DNA of 41,828 bases from Armatimonadota bacterium (GTDB lineage Bacteria > Armatimonadota > Fimbriimonadia > Fimbriimonadales > Fimbriimonadaceae). The stretch is taken from contig JAKOXK010000058.1 in the NCBI GenBank assembly GCA_029781035.1, positions 1-41,828 on the forward strand, read 5' to 3'. Position 1 is the first letter of the stretch, and every line of letters begins with the position of its first letter. The translations under genes were made by a program, and so were the position numbers. Positions 24,515-32,782 of the stretch are shown here, one piece after another. The notes below the pieces were generated by a model, which was not told where the DNA came from, searched no databases, and saw only the letters and a list, made by a program, of their open reading frames with translations.

Positions 24515-24527
24515 GCGGGCCCCCCGC
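24515..24527. terminator. Weak hairpin between purL and the TPR gene
   Basis: Five-pair stem (GCGGG / CCCGC) with a CCC loop, followed by six A residues. Read on the minus strand it would have a U-run before rather than after the stem, so its function is uncertain. Confidence 0.25.
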
Positions 24528-24552
24528 AAAAAAGAGTAATTTATAGAGATCG

Positions 24553-26466
24553 ATGATGAAGAGGCGACTGAACTGGGTACGGTTTATGGCCGTTGCCGTC
24601 TTGCTGACAAGTGTCGCGGCTGCGATGGCTCAAGCACAGCCGAAGGAGCCAGCGGCGTCGGGAGACTTCTCGAAGAAGTTGCTGGAGGCGATCGAGCACT
24701 ACACGAAAGACCATGACTTGGCGACCGCGCTCCAAGGGGTCTCGCAGCTGCAGTCCCAGAACCCAAACGATCTGGACGCCAACACGTGGTTGGGGTTCTT
24801 GCGGGTGCAGAGCAAGGAGTTTGCCGAAGCCGTTGGGCCGCTTGAAGCCGCCGACCGCTCGAAGCCTAGTGATCCTGTGATCCTCTCGAACCTGGCGATC
24901 GCCTACGAACAATCGAACCAGTTGGACAAGTCGATCGATGCTTACCGAAGGCTGGACACTGCCCAACCTGGGAGTGCCAAAGTCCTGGAGAAGATCGCTG
25001 GAATGTACTCGGACAAAGGGGACATGAAGGATGCGATCGCTTACCACGAGAAGGCCGACGCGGCAGCACCCAACGACAAGGTGATCGTAGCCAACCTGGC
25101 TGGCGCCTATCTGAAGGACAACGACCTTCCCAAAGCCAAGGGGGCCTTTGAAAAGCTGATCACACTCTCGCCTGACGACGAGACCATGGAACACGCCCTG
25201 TCTTGGCTCGGTTTCATGGCTCTGCAGGACAAGGACTACGGAAAGTCGATCGACTACCTTGAGAAAGCAAGAGCGATCCGTGAGAACGACCTCGAGGTCT
25301 TGAACAACCTCGCGACGGCCTACAGCAGCGCAGCGCCACCCCAGACGGACAAGGCGATCGAGACATACCGGCAGATGTCGGTGTTGGATCCGAACCTTTA
25401 CGAGCCTTGGTACAACCTGGGTGTCCTTTACCTGAAGCAGGGAAAGGCCCAACCTGCAGTGGACGCCAACGTCAACGCCCTCAAACGAAAGCCGGACGAG
25501 CCGTTCGCCCTGAACAACCTCGGTCGTTCGTACGAGTTGCTTGGCAGGCCGTTGATGGCAGGTGACACGTATGCCAGGGCTTCGAACATTGAGCCCGATA
25601 ACAAGATCTTTGCCCACAACGCCGGCGTCGCCTATGCAGCGGCCAAGCAGGCCGACAAGGCGATCATGTTCATGGAGCGTGCCGTCAAGCTGGGCGACGA
25701 CGACCCGGACATGCTCCTTGTGCTCGGCGAGCTGTACTCTCGGACCGGCAGGCTGCAGGAGGCGGTGACGCTCCTGGAGCGGGTCAGCGAGAGGGTTCAG
25801 AACCGAGCTGATCTTTGGTTCAACTTGGGCGTGATCAAAAGCAAACTTGGCGATCCCGATGGTGCTGCAGAAGCCTATCGCCGTGCGCTCGAACAACAAC
25901 CTGACGACCTCGATGCGAACCAGAACCTCGCCCTGCTGTTGCTGGACAAGGGCGATGCGGCCGGTGCCGTCCCCTTCCTCGAGAAGGTGGTCGGTGCGAA
26001 CCCGAACAGCGTGGATGCCAAGATCAACTTGGCGGCTGCCTACTTCCGATCGGGCCGGACAAAGGACGCGGTCGAGCAGTGGAAAGCCGTCGTGAGGGCT
26101 GCGCCAAAGCGGACCGACATCCGCTTGACCCTTGCCAACGCTCTCTGGAGCCAAGGCGACTACGAGGGAGCCCGACACCATTTTGCCACGGCTCTGGGCG
26201 AGCAACCGAACAACCCGCAAGCGCTGAACGGCATGGGGCTCTGGTACCTGCGGGAAGGGAAGAACGCTGAAGCCGAGGCCGCGTTCCGATCCTCGATCCG
26301 GTTTGACTCCAAGTTTGCGCCAGCGTACAACAACTTGGCGGTAACGCTGGAACGACTGGACCGCAGGAAAGAGGCCATCGCCACACTCGAGCAGGCGCTG
26401 AAGATCGATCCGAACTTCCAGGATGCCCGCAAGAACCTCGAACGGATGAAGTCGGCTGAAGGCTGA
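24553..26466 (+). CDS. Exported TPR-repeat protein
   Basis: A 637-residue protein with an export signal (FMAVAVLLTSVAAAMAQAQ, cleavage after AQA) and TPR repeats over almost the whole mature length, from about residue 35 to 635. Clear repeats include SNLAIAYEQSNQLDKSIDAY, VANLAGAYLKDNDLPKAKGAF, YNLGVLYLKQGKAQPAVDAN, FNLGVIKSKLGDPDGAAEAY and NNLAVTLERLDRRKEAIATL. Such scaffolds bind partner proteins, often in envelope complexes. The partner is not evident from neighbours (purL before, nadK after). Two ATG codons in tandem (24553 and 24556) are possible starts; TATAGA ends eight bases before the second. The stop is three bases from the nadK start, so the genes are co-transcribed. Confidence 0.88.
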   Translation: MMKRRLNWVRFMAVAVLLTSVAAAMAQAQPKEPAASGDFSKKLLEAIEHYTKDHDLATALQGVSQLQSQNPNDLDANTWLGFLRVQSKEFAEAVGPLEAADRSKPSDPVILSNLAIAYEQSNQLDKSIDAYRRLDTAQPGSAKVLEKIAGMYSDKGDMKDAIAYHEKADAAAPNDKVIVANLAGAYLKDNDLPKAKGAFEKLITLSPDDETMEHALSWLGFMALQDKDYGKSIDYLEKARAIRENDLEVLNNLATAYSSAAPPQTDKAIETYRQMSVLDPNLYEPWYNLGVLYLKQGKAQPAVDANVNALKRKPDEPFALNNLGRSYELLGRPLMAGDTYARASNIEPDNKIFAHNAGVAYAAAKQADKAIMFMERAVKLGDDDPDMLLVLGELYSRTGRLQEAVTLLERVSERVQNRADLWFNLGVIKSKLGDPDGAAEAYRRALEQQPDDLDANQNLALLLLDKGDAAGAVPFLEKVVGANPNSVDAKINLAAAYFRSGRTKDAVEQWKAVVRAAPKRTDIRLTLANALWSQGDYEGARHHFATALGEQPNNPQALNGMGLWYLREGKNAEAEAAFRSSIRFDSKFAPAYNNLAVTLERLDRRKEAIATLEQALKIDPNFQDARKNLERMKSAEG

Positions 26467-26469
26467 TCT

Positions 26470-27330
26470 GTGCGGATCAACCTCCTCGTCAACCTATATC
26501 GGCCAGACGCCATTCGTGCGGCCCGTTCCACGGCCGAATGGTTGTTCGAGCGTGGCATCGAGGTCGGTTCAGACCGAGAAGGGGCAGCCACAGTCGGAGT
26601 GGAGCCCCTTGGCTCTGACCAACTGGCCCATGCGGAACTCATGATCACATTTGGGGGTGATGGAACGTTGATCCGAGCCGCACATATGTGTGCCCAGACC
26701 GAAACGCCGATTTTGGGTGTTTACTATGGACGATTTGGTTTCGTGACTCAGGTCACTCCCGAAGAAACGGGCGCGGCCTTGAGCCAGTTTCTCGACGGCA
26801 AAGCCACGATTGTCGACCGTATGATGATCCAGACGGAGCTGATCCGCGAGGACAAAGTCGTCGCCGTGCTCCATTCCCTCAATGAAGGAGCCGTTCAGCG
26901 GTCCGCCACAACACGTATGCTGACCTTTGACACACGCGTGAACGGCCGCGAACTGAGCCGTTATCCCGCTGATGGTGTGATGGTCTCCACACCGACTGGA
27001 TCGACCGCGTACGCCCTTTCGGCGGGCGGGCCTGTGGTAGATCCGTCCATGGAGGCGATCCTCGTCACAGCGATCATGCCTCACACGCTTTCTTGTCGCC
27101 CCCTCGTCTTGCGGGCCGATTCGGTCGTTGAGATCCGGGTAGAGACGCGAGGTGACGCAGTTCTGAGTTGTGACGGGCAAAGCCGCTTGCACCTGCTGAG
27201 TGGGGACCTCGTTCGCGTGACGCGCTCGCCGAGGAGGACGAGGCTCGTCAGCATTGACGAGAGCGACTTTCTGGAGAAGCTGGCGGAGAGACTGCATTGG
27301 AGTCAAAGCAAAAGGGAGGACTTCCCATGA
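26470..27330 (+). CDS. nadK: NAD kinase
   Basis: A 286-residue NAD kinase. The ATP/NAD-binding GGDGT motif is at 62-66 (LMITFGGDGTLIRAA), followed by the conserved segment after GV, the NE motif (SLNEGAVQR) and the glycine-rich YPADGVMVSTPTGSTAYALSAGGP. It phosphorylates NAD to NADP in the cytosol. The usual Asn of the GxNxGxLGF stretch is Tyr here (GVYYGRFGF). GTG start three bases after the TPR gene stop, no clear Shine-Dalgarno site; the stop overlaps the start of the ABC ATPase gene (ATGA). Confidence 0.94.
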   Translation: MRINLLVNLYRPDAIRAARSTAEWLFERGIEVGSDREGAATVGVEPLGSDQLAHAELMITFGGDGTLIRAAHMCAQTETPILGVYYGRFGFVTQVTPEETGAALSQFLDGKATIVDRMMIQTELIREDKVVAVLHSLNEGAVQRSATTRMLTFDTRVNGRELSRYPADGVMVSTPTGSTAYALSAGGPVVDPSMEAILVTAIMPHTLSCRPLVLRADSVVEIRVETRGDAVLSCDGQSRLHLLSGDLVRVTRSPRRTRLVSIDESDFLEKLAERLHWSQSKREDFP

Positions 27331-28235
27331 GCTTGCTCGAAGTCGCGGGCGCCCAGGTCAAGTTCAACGTCGGGGGCGGCCACGTCAAAGCTCTGGATGG
27401 CGTCGACCTTCGTCTTGAGACGGGCGAGACGGTCGCCGTCGTCGGTGAGTCTGGCTGTGGCAAGACGACGCTCGCTCGTTCGATCCTGGGCCTCCAGGCT
27501 CTGAGCGCTGGTTCGATCTCGATCAGCGGACAGCGGGTGACAGGGGTGACCCGGGGCCAGGCCGGAACCGTTGGGATGGTGTGGCAAGACCCGTTTGCCA
27601 GTCTCGACCCCCGATGGAAGGTCAAGGACGTTCTTGCCGAGCCGTTGCGGCTGGCAAGGCGGGATGGCGACGTCACCTCGCTTCTGGCAGACGTGGGCCT
27701 CGACGAGAACATGGGGGATCGCTACCCCCATCAGCTGAGCGGCGGCCAGAGGCAGCGGGTCGCGATCGGTCGGGCGTTGGCCTTGAGGCCACCCTTGGTC
27801 ATTTGCGATGAGCCGACAGCCGCTCTAGACCTGAGCATGCAAGCTCAGATCCTCAACTTGTTGCGGGACATTCAACGGGAGCTGGGATGTGCCCTCCTTT
27901 ACATCTCCCACGACCTGACGACCGTGCGGTTCGTTGCTGACCGCGTCCTGGTCATGTACTTGGGCCGAGTGGTCGAGGAGGGGCTTACCGAGCAGGTCTT
28001 CACCAAGCCCATGCACCCCTATACCGCGGCACTCATGGCCTCTGCGCCTAGCTTGGAGAAGCTAGGTGATTTGCCCGATGCGGCCAAGGGCGAGATCCCG
28101 GATCCTAGAAGCCTCGGAAGCGGTTGTCGCTTCGCGTCGCGGTGCGACAGGGCCCAAGACGACTGCTTGAAAAGTGATCCTTCGGTTATCGAGCGAGAAG
28201 GACAGCGCGCGGCCTGCATTCATCCAATACAATAA
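27327..28235 (+). CDS. Oligopeptide/dipeptide ABC transporter ATP-binding protein (OppF/DppF type)
   Basis: A 302-residue ABC ATPase. Walker A GESGCGKTT, signature LSGGQRQRVAIGRALALRP, Walker B LVICDEP, switch His in YISHDLTTVRF, then the oligopeptide-transporter C-terminal region with its cysteine cluster (CRFASRCDRAQDDC and CIHP), which in this subfamily may hold an Fe-S cluster. It powers uptake of peptides or similar solutes. No permease or second ATPase gene is nearby; the substrate-binding protein gene at 19800 is a possible partner. Start at 27327, preceded by AAAGGGAGGA; the ATG overlaps the nadK stop, so it is translationally coupled to nadK. Confidence 0.93.
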   Translation: MSLLEVAGAQVKFNVGGGHVKALDGVDLRLETGETVAVVGESGCGKTTLARSILGLQALSAGSISISGQRVTGVTRGQAGTVGMVWQDPFASLDPRWKVKDVLAEPLRLARRDGDVTSLLADVGLDENMGDRYPHQLSGGQRQRVAIGRALALRPPLVICDEPTAALDLSMQAQILNLLRDIQRELGCALLYISHDLTTVRFVADRVLVMYLGRVVEEGLTEQVFTKPMHPYTAALMASAPSLEKLGDLPDAAKGEIPDPRSLGSGCRFASRCDRAQDDCLKSDPSVIEREGQRAACIHPIQ

Positions 28236-28303
28236 CCTCGTCCTGCTGTATCGAATCGGCGGCCGGTTCCGTCGTTAACAGGATAGAGGCACCGTTCCCT
28301 CCT

Positions 28304-28987
28304 ATGGAACAAATACACGGAAGCAGACCAGTCTACGCACGCGAGATGGGCGAGCTTGAGCACGACGTGCTGGAGATGGCCAGTCGGGCCGAATCGATGG
28401 TCGCCCGGGGCGTGGACGCCCTGCAGAAGCTCGATCTCAATTTGGCGCGCGAAGTCATGGCGGACGACGACGAACTGGATATCAAGGAGCTTCAGGTCGA
28501 GCAGAGGTGCCTTCGACTGCTCGCTTTGCAGCAGCCCATGGCGACGGACCTGCGCGAGATCGGGACTGTTATCAAGATCATCACGGACATTGAGCGGATC
28601 GGAGATCTGGCGGTGGACGTCGCCAAAGCGACCCTCAAAGTCGACCACGAAATGGGGGTCACGGACTACATCGATATCCCGCTGATGGCCAATGTGGCCC
28701 GCCAGATGTTGCGACAGTCAACCCAAATGTTCGTCAAGAAGGACGCCACTCAGATCCATGACGTGCAGATTCTCGAGGATCGGGTGGATGACCTCTATCG
28801 CGCCATTCGTGGCCAGATCTTCGACTATATGTTGAAGAACCCAGACCAAGCGGTGTCGGCCGGGTGGTTGTTGCTCGCTACCCACCATGTCGAGCGGATG
28901 GCCGACCATGCGCTCAACATCGCCGAGCGGTGCTACTTCATGGTGACGGGCAACCTTGTGCCTCGGGAGACCGTGGAGGGCGCCTGA
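28304..28987 (+). CDS. phoU: Phosphate signalling protein PhoU
   Basis: A 227-residue PhoU with two repeated three-helix units. Metal-binding motifs are visible: ADDDELDIKELQVEQ (repeat 1) and EDRVDDLYRAIRGQ (repeat 2), with LLALQQPMATDLREIGTVIKI and WLLLATHHVERMADHALNIAE. PhoU links the PstSCAB phosphate transporter to PhoR signalling and dampens phosphate uptake genes. No pst, phoR or phoB gene is present here. The start ATG at 28304 has no Shine-Dalgarno site. Confidence 0.95.
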   Translation: MEQIHGSRPVYAREMGELEHDVLEMASRAESMVARGVDALQKLDLNLAREVMADDDELDIKELQVEQRCLRLLALQQPMATDLREIGTVIKIITDIERIGDLAVDVAKATLKVDHEMGVTDYIDIPLMANVARQMLRQSTQMFVKKDATQIHDVQILEDRVDDLYRAIRGQIFDYMLKNPDQAVSAGWLLLATHHVERMADHALNIAERCYFMVTGNLVPRETVEGA

Positions 28988-29018
28988 CGTCCCCATGAAT
29001 CGGAACCACGCCTCCGAG

Positions 29019-29024
29019 TAGACT
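29019..29024 (+). promoter_or_regulatory. Putative -10 box TAGACT of the ABC exporter operon (leaderless type)
   Basis: TAGACT, seven bases (CCAACCC), then ATG of the permease gene at 29032. No Shine-Dalgarno site is present. Confidence 0.5.
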
Positions 29025-29031
29025 CCAACCC

Positions 29032-29901
29032 ATGCGCGCAGACCTCAAAGAGCTCTGGCGGTTCCGCGAACTGCTCTGGGCAATGGTCGAGCGCGAACTG
29101 AGGATCCGGTACAAGAACAGCTTCCTTGGCTTTTTCTGGTCACTGGTCAACCCGCTCATGACCGTACTGGTCATGACCCTCGTCTTCAAGACCTTCCTGC
29201 ACAACGAGACGAAGAACTACTCGGCATACGTGCTGTCCGCGTACTTGCCGTTCATGTTCATCAATCTCGCCGTCATGGACTCGGCGCAATCGATCATCAC
29301 GGCCCTTCCGGTCGTCAAGAAGGTCTATTTCCCCCGCGAGATCTTGCCACTGGCGACGGTCCTCGCCAACTTCATCCACTTCATTTTGGCGTTGCTCGTC
29401 TTCTTTGCCTGGCTTCTCGGAATCTGGGCCATCACGGGATTCAAGGAAACCCCCTTCACCTGGCGGATCGCGTTCCTGCCAGTGCTTCTGGTCGTGACGC
29501 TCGGTCTTTCAACCGGAGGAGCGCTGATCATCTCGGCACTCAACGTGTTCTACGAAGACGTCAAGTACGTCGTCGGAGTGATGCTGTACCTCGCGTTCTT
29601 CCTCACCCCGATCATGTACTTCAGTGAGAACGTATGGATCTCGACCCACAAGCAGGGCGCGCACACTGAGTGGCTCTACACCCTGTACCACCTTAATCCG
29701 GTCGCGACCTTGGCAACGACGTACAAGAAGACCCTGGTTCCACCTGGCGACATTGATGTCGGCGGCAAGTTTGGGATGATCCACCCGATCCACCAGGACT
29801 GGACGCTCTTCGGTGCCGCTGTGCTCGTGTCCTTTGGAGTCCTCCTCTTCGGGTACTGGCTCTTCAACAGGATGAAATGGAGGTTTGTCGAGCGTCCGTG
29901 A
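29032..29901 (+). CDS. ABC-2 type polysaccharide/polyol-phosphate export permease
   Basis: A 289-residue permease of the Wzm/TagG/KpsM type. N-terminal amphipathic stretch (LWRFRELLWAMVERELRIRYKNSFLGFFWSLVNPLM) is the hallmark of this family, followed by six membrane helices (near 34-54, 66-84, 112-134, 146-168, 180-197, 258-278). It exports lipid-linked glycans such as O-antigen, capsule or teichoic acid polymers across the inner membrane. It is followed by its ATPase gene, whose GTG overlaps its TGA. No glycosyltransferase genes are in the window, so the substrate is unknown. TAGACT seven bases upstream of the ATG suggests leaderless expression. Confidence 0.93.
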   Translation: MRADLKELWRFRELLWAMVERELRIRYKNSFLGFFWSLVNPLMTVLVMTLVFKTFLHNETKNYSAYVLSAYLPFMFINLAVMDSAQSIITALPVVKKVYFPREILPLATVLANFIHFILALLVFFAWLLGIWAITGFKETPFTWRIAFLPVLLVVTLGLSTGGALIISALNVFYEDVKYVVGVMLYLAFFLTPIMYFSENVWISTHKQGAHTEWLYTLYHLNPVATLATTYKKTLVPPGDIDVGGKFGMIHPIHQDWTLFGAAVLVSFGVLLFGYWLFNRMKWRFVERP

Positions 29902-30623
29902 GCGAGCCCGCACTTTCCGTGGCGAACCTCCACAAGGAGTTTTTGCTGTCGCACAGCGGTGTCGGCTCGCTGAAGACGCTCGCGCTGTGGTGGCGGCCGC
30001 GCCGGTTGGAGCACCTTCACGTTCTACGTGGCATGTCGTTCGATGTGCCCCGGGGACAGTGCGTAGCGATCGTGGGCCGCAATGGGGCAGGGAAGAGCAC
30101 ACTGCTCTCTCTGTTGGCTAGGGTCTACAAGCCGACATCAGGCGAGATCACAGTGAATGGCCGGATCGCGCCATTGCTCGAACTGGGAGCCGGTTTTCAC
30201 CCCGACCTCACCGGCCTAGAGAACATCCTGTTCAACGGCATGATCCTCGGCCTCAACCGCAAGCAGGCTCTGGACCGGACTGCGGCGATCGTGGAGTTCG
30301 CGGAACTGAAGCACCACATCGATGCGCCGGTTCGCACCTATTCGAGCGGTATGCAGGCACGCCTGGGATTCTCCGTGGCCGTCCACGTTGACGCTGACAT
30401 CTTGATCGTCGATGAGGTGCTCGCCGTTGGCGACCATGCGTTTCAGGAGAAGTGCTACGCCCGGATTGCGGAGTTCCGGAGGGCGGGGGGAACGATCCTC
30501 TTTGTTTCGCACGACATGGACGCCGTGAGACGAGTTGCCGACCGGGTGATCTGGATCGAGAACGGAGCGGTCGCGGCCGATGATGGGCCCGCTCAAGTGA
30601 TCTCTGCATACGAAGGCGCGTGA
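29898..30623 (+). CDS. Polysaccharide export ABC ATPase (Wzt/TagH/KpsT type)
   Basis: A 241-residue ATPase starting at GTG, overlapping the permease stop (GTGA). Walker A GRNGAGKSTLL, signature YSSGMQARLGFSVAVH, Walker B ADILIVDEVLAVGD, switch His in LFVSHDM. The long loop around FHPDLTGLENILFNGMILG is typical of the Wzt/TagH group. The protein ends about 20 residues after the ATPase core, so it lacks the extra carbohydrate-binding C-terminal domain of long Wzt proteins. It drives export through the permease encoded just upstream. Confidence 0.94.
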   Translation: MSEPALSVANLHKEFLLSHSGVGSLKTLALWWRPRRLEHLHVLRGMSFDVPRGQCVAIVGRNGAGKSTLLSLLARVYKPTSGEITVNGRIAPLLELGAGFHPDLTGLENILFNGMILGLNRKQALDRTAAIVEFAELKHHIDAPVRTYSSGMQARLGFSVAVHVDADILIVDEVLAVGDHAFQEKCYARIAEFRRAGGTILFVSHDMDAVRRVADRVIWIENGAVAADDGPAQVISAYEGA

Positions 30624-30659
30624 ACTTCGGTATGAGCGTCCTCGAGGCTTGCCTGCTGG

Positions 30660-30665
30660 TATGAT
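30660..30665 (+). promoter_or_regulatory. Putative -10 box TATGAT of the CADD-like gene
   Basis: TATGAT ends ten bases before ATG 30676; it overlaps the alternative ATG at 30661, making that start unlikely. Confidence 0.45.
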
Positions 30666-30675
30666 CGCTGGTGAA

Positions 30676-31269
30676 ATGACTACCTTGCGATCAAGATTGG
30701 ACGCGATCGTGGCCGAGTTCGACCTTCTTCAGCACCCTTTCTACCAGGCGTGGAACGCAGGCACGCTGCCTCGCGAGGCCCTGGCGACGTACGCCGCGGA
30801 ATGGGGGAACTTCGTGGCTCAGGTGCCACAAGGATGGGCTGCCCATGGAGACGAGGCCATCGCAGCAGAGGAGCGAACGCACGTGGACCTGTGGGCCGAC
30901 TTTGCTGGCGGACTCGGCGTTGCAGTGACGCCACCGTCGATCGCTGAGGTTCGCTCATTAAGCTCAGTGTGCGAGAGGAACTTTGGGTCGTCGGTGACCT
31001 CGATCGGGGCGCTCTATGCTTTCGAAGCCCAGCAACCCAAAACGTCGACTTCGAAGCTGGCTGGGCTCAAAGCGCACTACTCGCTGTCACCGGAGGCCCA
31101 AGAGTATTTCCGGGTCCACTGTGACGACGTTCATGAAATGGAGATCCTGGCTGGCCGCGCCGAGGCTTTGTCGCCCGAAGACCAGGAAAGAACGATTGCG
31201 GCCTGTCACGAGACCGCCAAGGCCCTCTGGGACGCGCTCACCGGCATCCACGGCGTCGTCGGTTGCTGA
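30676..31269 (+). CDS. CADD-family heme-oxygenase-like protein, possible self-sacrificing pABA synthase
   Basis: A 197-residue all-helical protein of the TenA/PqqC-like fold. By memory alignment to Chlamydia CADD: HPFYQAW (Y23 at the self-sacrificed Tyr27), EERTHVDLW (H69 at His88), ALYAFEAQQP (E117 at Glu142), K127 at Lys152, and YFRVHCDDVH (H148, D151, H153 at His174, Asp178, His181). Around the metal ligands it is shorter than CADD: about three residues before H69 and two between H148 and D151. CADD makes p-aminobenzoate for folate from its own Tyr with a metal centre. The gene converges on trpE. Start 30676 is chosen because TATGAT (30660-30665) overlaps the other ATG at 30661. The role is inferred. 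Confidence 0.7.
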   Translation: MTTLRSRLDAIVAEFDLLQHPFYQAWNAGTLPREALATYAAEWGNFVAQVPQGWAAHGDEAIAAEERTHVDLWADFAGGLGVAVTPPSIAEVRSLSSVCERNFGSSVTSIGALYAFEAQQPKTSTSKLAGLKAHYSLSPEAQEYFRVHCDDVHEMEILAGRAEALSPEDQERTIAACHETAKALWDALTGIHGVVGC

Positions 31270-31285
31270 CAGGCGCACGCTCAGT

Positions 31286-32707
31286 TCACGACTCAAGGCC
31301 GGCTTGAGCCATCTCGACGGCCTTGAGCGGCGCTTGGGCTTTGCGCTGGCACTCCTTCCACTCGAATCGAGGCACGGAGTCGAACACGATTCCTGCCCCA
31401 GCCTGGACATAGGCTGTGCCACCTTTGATCAGGATGGTGCGAATGGCGATCGCCAAGTCCAGATCACCAGTCGCGCTGAAATAGCCTACGGCCCCAGCGT
31501 ACAGGTTGCGTCGGGTCGGCTCAAGTTCATCGATGATCTGCATCGCACGGACTTTGGGCGCTCCGCTCACAGTTCCGGCAGGGAACGTCGCCCGCACCAG
31601 GTCAATTCCGTCGAGTCCTTGTCGGAGCTGACCGGTCACCGAACTCACGATATGCATCACGTGGCTGTATCTCTCAACTACCATGAGGTCCTGCACTTGG
31701 ACAGACCCAGTTTCGCAGACTCGGCCCAAGTCGTTGCGGCCCAAGTCCACCAGCATAATGTGTTCGGCCCGCTCCTTCTCGTCCTCGATCAGCTCTTTGG
31801 CCAGGGCGTCGTCCTCCGCAGCGGTTGTTCCCCGGGCTCGGGTGCCCGCGATCGGACGGACCCGCGCCGTTCTGCCGTTCAAGGTCACGAGGACTTCGGG
31901 CGAGGCTCCCACGATGTCGAAGTCCCCAAACCGCAGCAAGTACATGTAGGGCGACGGGTTGAGCGAGCGTAGCGCGCGGTAGACGGTGACTGGATGGGCC
32001 TCAACGTTGGTGCTGAACCTGACCGACGGAACGACTTGGATACAGTCTCCCGCCCCAATGTAGTCGATGATCCTCGTGACAGCCGCCTCGAAGTCATGCT
32101 GGCCTCGGTTCGAGTGGACGCTTCCAGCATCAAAGTGCCCGTTCGGGAGAGCCGGAAGCGGTTGCTTCAGCCGATCGACGATGCGGCTGATCTCTTTTTC
32201 TGCCGTGGCATAACCTGCTTCACTGCCGTCAGCCAGACAGACGACGAGCATTTTGTTCTTCGCATGGTCAAAGACCACGACCGACTCCACGACCATCATC
32301 GCGACGTCGTCCAGGTTCAAGTCGTCCGGCGGCGGCGTTGGAAGCCGCTCTATGTTGCGTACGTAGTCGTAGCTGATCATGCCGACCGCGCCACCGACGA
32401 ATTTCGGCAGGTTTGAAAGGGCCTCGGGCGGCAAGTGGGGCAGGTCTCGAAGAAAAGCAAGGAGATCCGGGCCGTCACTGACTCGGCCACGAACGACCGA
32501 TTTGGGTCGGACTCCCAAGAAGCTATAGCGGGCCAATTGCTCTCCCCCAGTCACACTCTCGAGCAGAAAGCTGTTCGGTTCGTCGTGAGCCAGCTTCCAA
32601 TAGGCAGACAGCGGCGTCTCGATGTCAGCCAGTATTTCGCGCCAGACGGGGACGACAGTTCCAGGTCGCGCCATGGCCAGATAGTCGTCACGAGAGGGGC
32701 GGAGCAT
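31286..32707 (-). CDS. trpE: Anthranilate synthase component I
   Basis: A 473-residue chorismate-binding enzyme. The feedback-inhibitor site motif LLES (48-51) is present, and the catalytic segment reads RPIAGTRARG (PIAGT rather than the PIKGT of PabB), with IQVVPSVRFST, DEKERAEHIMLVDLGRNDLGRV and GTVSGAPKVRAM in order. It converts chorismate to anthranilate, the first step to tryptophan, with a TrpG glutaminase not seen here. LLES predicts inhibition by tryptophan. The length fits TrpE. TAAACT lies exactly seven bases before the ATG. It is convergent with the CADD-like gene (16-base gap) and divergent from yggS. Confidence 0.94.
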   Translation of the reverse strand: MLRPSRDDYLAMARPGTVVPVWREILADIETPLSAYWKLAHDEPNSFLLESVTGGEQLARYSFLGVRPKSVVRGRVSDGPDLLAFLRDLPHLPPEALSNLPKFVGGAVGMISYDYVRNIERLPTPPPDDLNLDDVAMMVVESVVVFDHAKNKMLVVCLADGSEAGYATAEKEISRIVDRLKQPLPALPNGHFDAGSVHSNRGQHDFEAAVTRIIDYIGAGDCIQVVPSVRFSTNVEAHPVTVYRALRSLNPSPYMYLLRFGDFDIVGASPEVLVTLNGRTARVRPIAGTRARGTTAAEDDALAKELIEDEKERAEHIMLVDLGRNDLGRVCETGSVQVQDLMVVERYSHVMHIVSSVTGQLRQGLDGIDLVRATFPAGTVSGAPKVRAMQIIDELEPTRRNLYAGAVGYFSATGDLDLAIAIRTILIKGGTAYVQAGAGIVFDSVPRFEWKECQRKAQAPLKAVEMAQAGLES

Positions 32708-32714
32708 CTGCTGG

Positions 32715-32720
32715 AGTTTA
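32715..32720 (-). promoter_or_regulatory. Putative -10 box TAAACT of trpE (leaderless type)
   Basis: On the minus strand TAAACT is followed by CCAGCAG and then ATG (32707). No Shine-Dalgarno site and no attenuator-like leader peptide is visible. Confidence 0.5.
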
Positions 32721-32770
32721 GCGCGGCAGCGGACGCGCGGGCAGATCCCGAGGCCGAGTCACCGAAGTGA

Positions 32771-32776
32771 CAGAAT
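32771..32776 (+). promoter_or_regulatory. Putative -10 box CAGAAT of yggS-sepF (leaderless type)
   Basis: CAGAAT, six bases, then the GTG start of the YggS-family gene at 32783. There is no Shine-Dalgarno site. Confidence 0.4.
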
Positions 32777-32782
32777 CACGGT

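Noticed and set aside
24541-26220. 559-codon open frame on the minus strand
   Set aside because: It is the exact antisense of the TPR gene; its product has no recognisable domain and codon bias explains the open frame.
31286-32707. trpE as pabB (aminodeoxychorismate synthase), given the CADD-like neighbour
   Set aside because: The LLES inhibitor motif and PIAGT instead of PIKGT point to anthranilate synthase.
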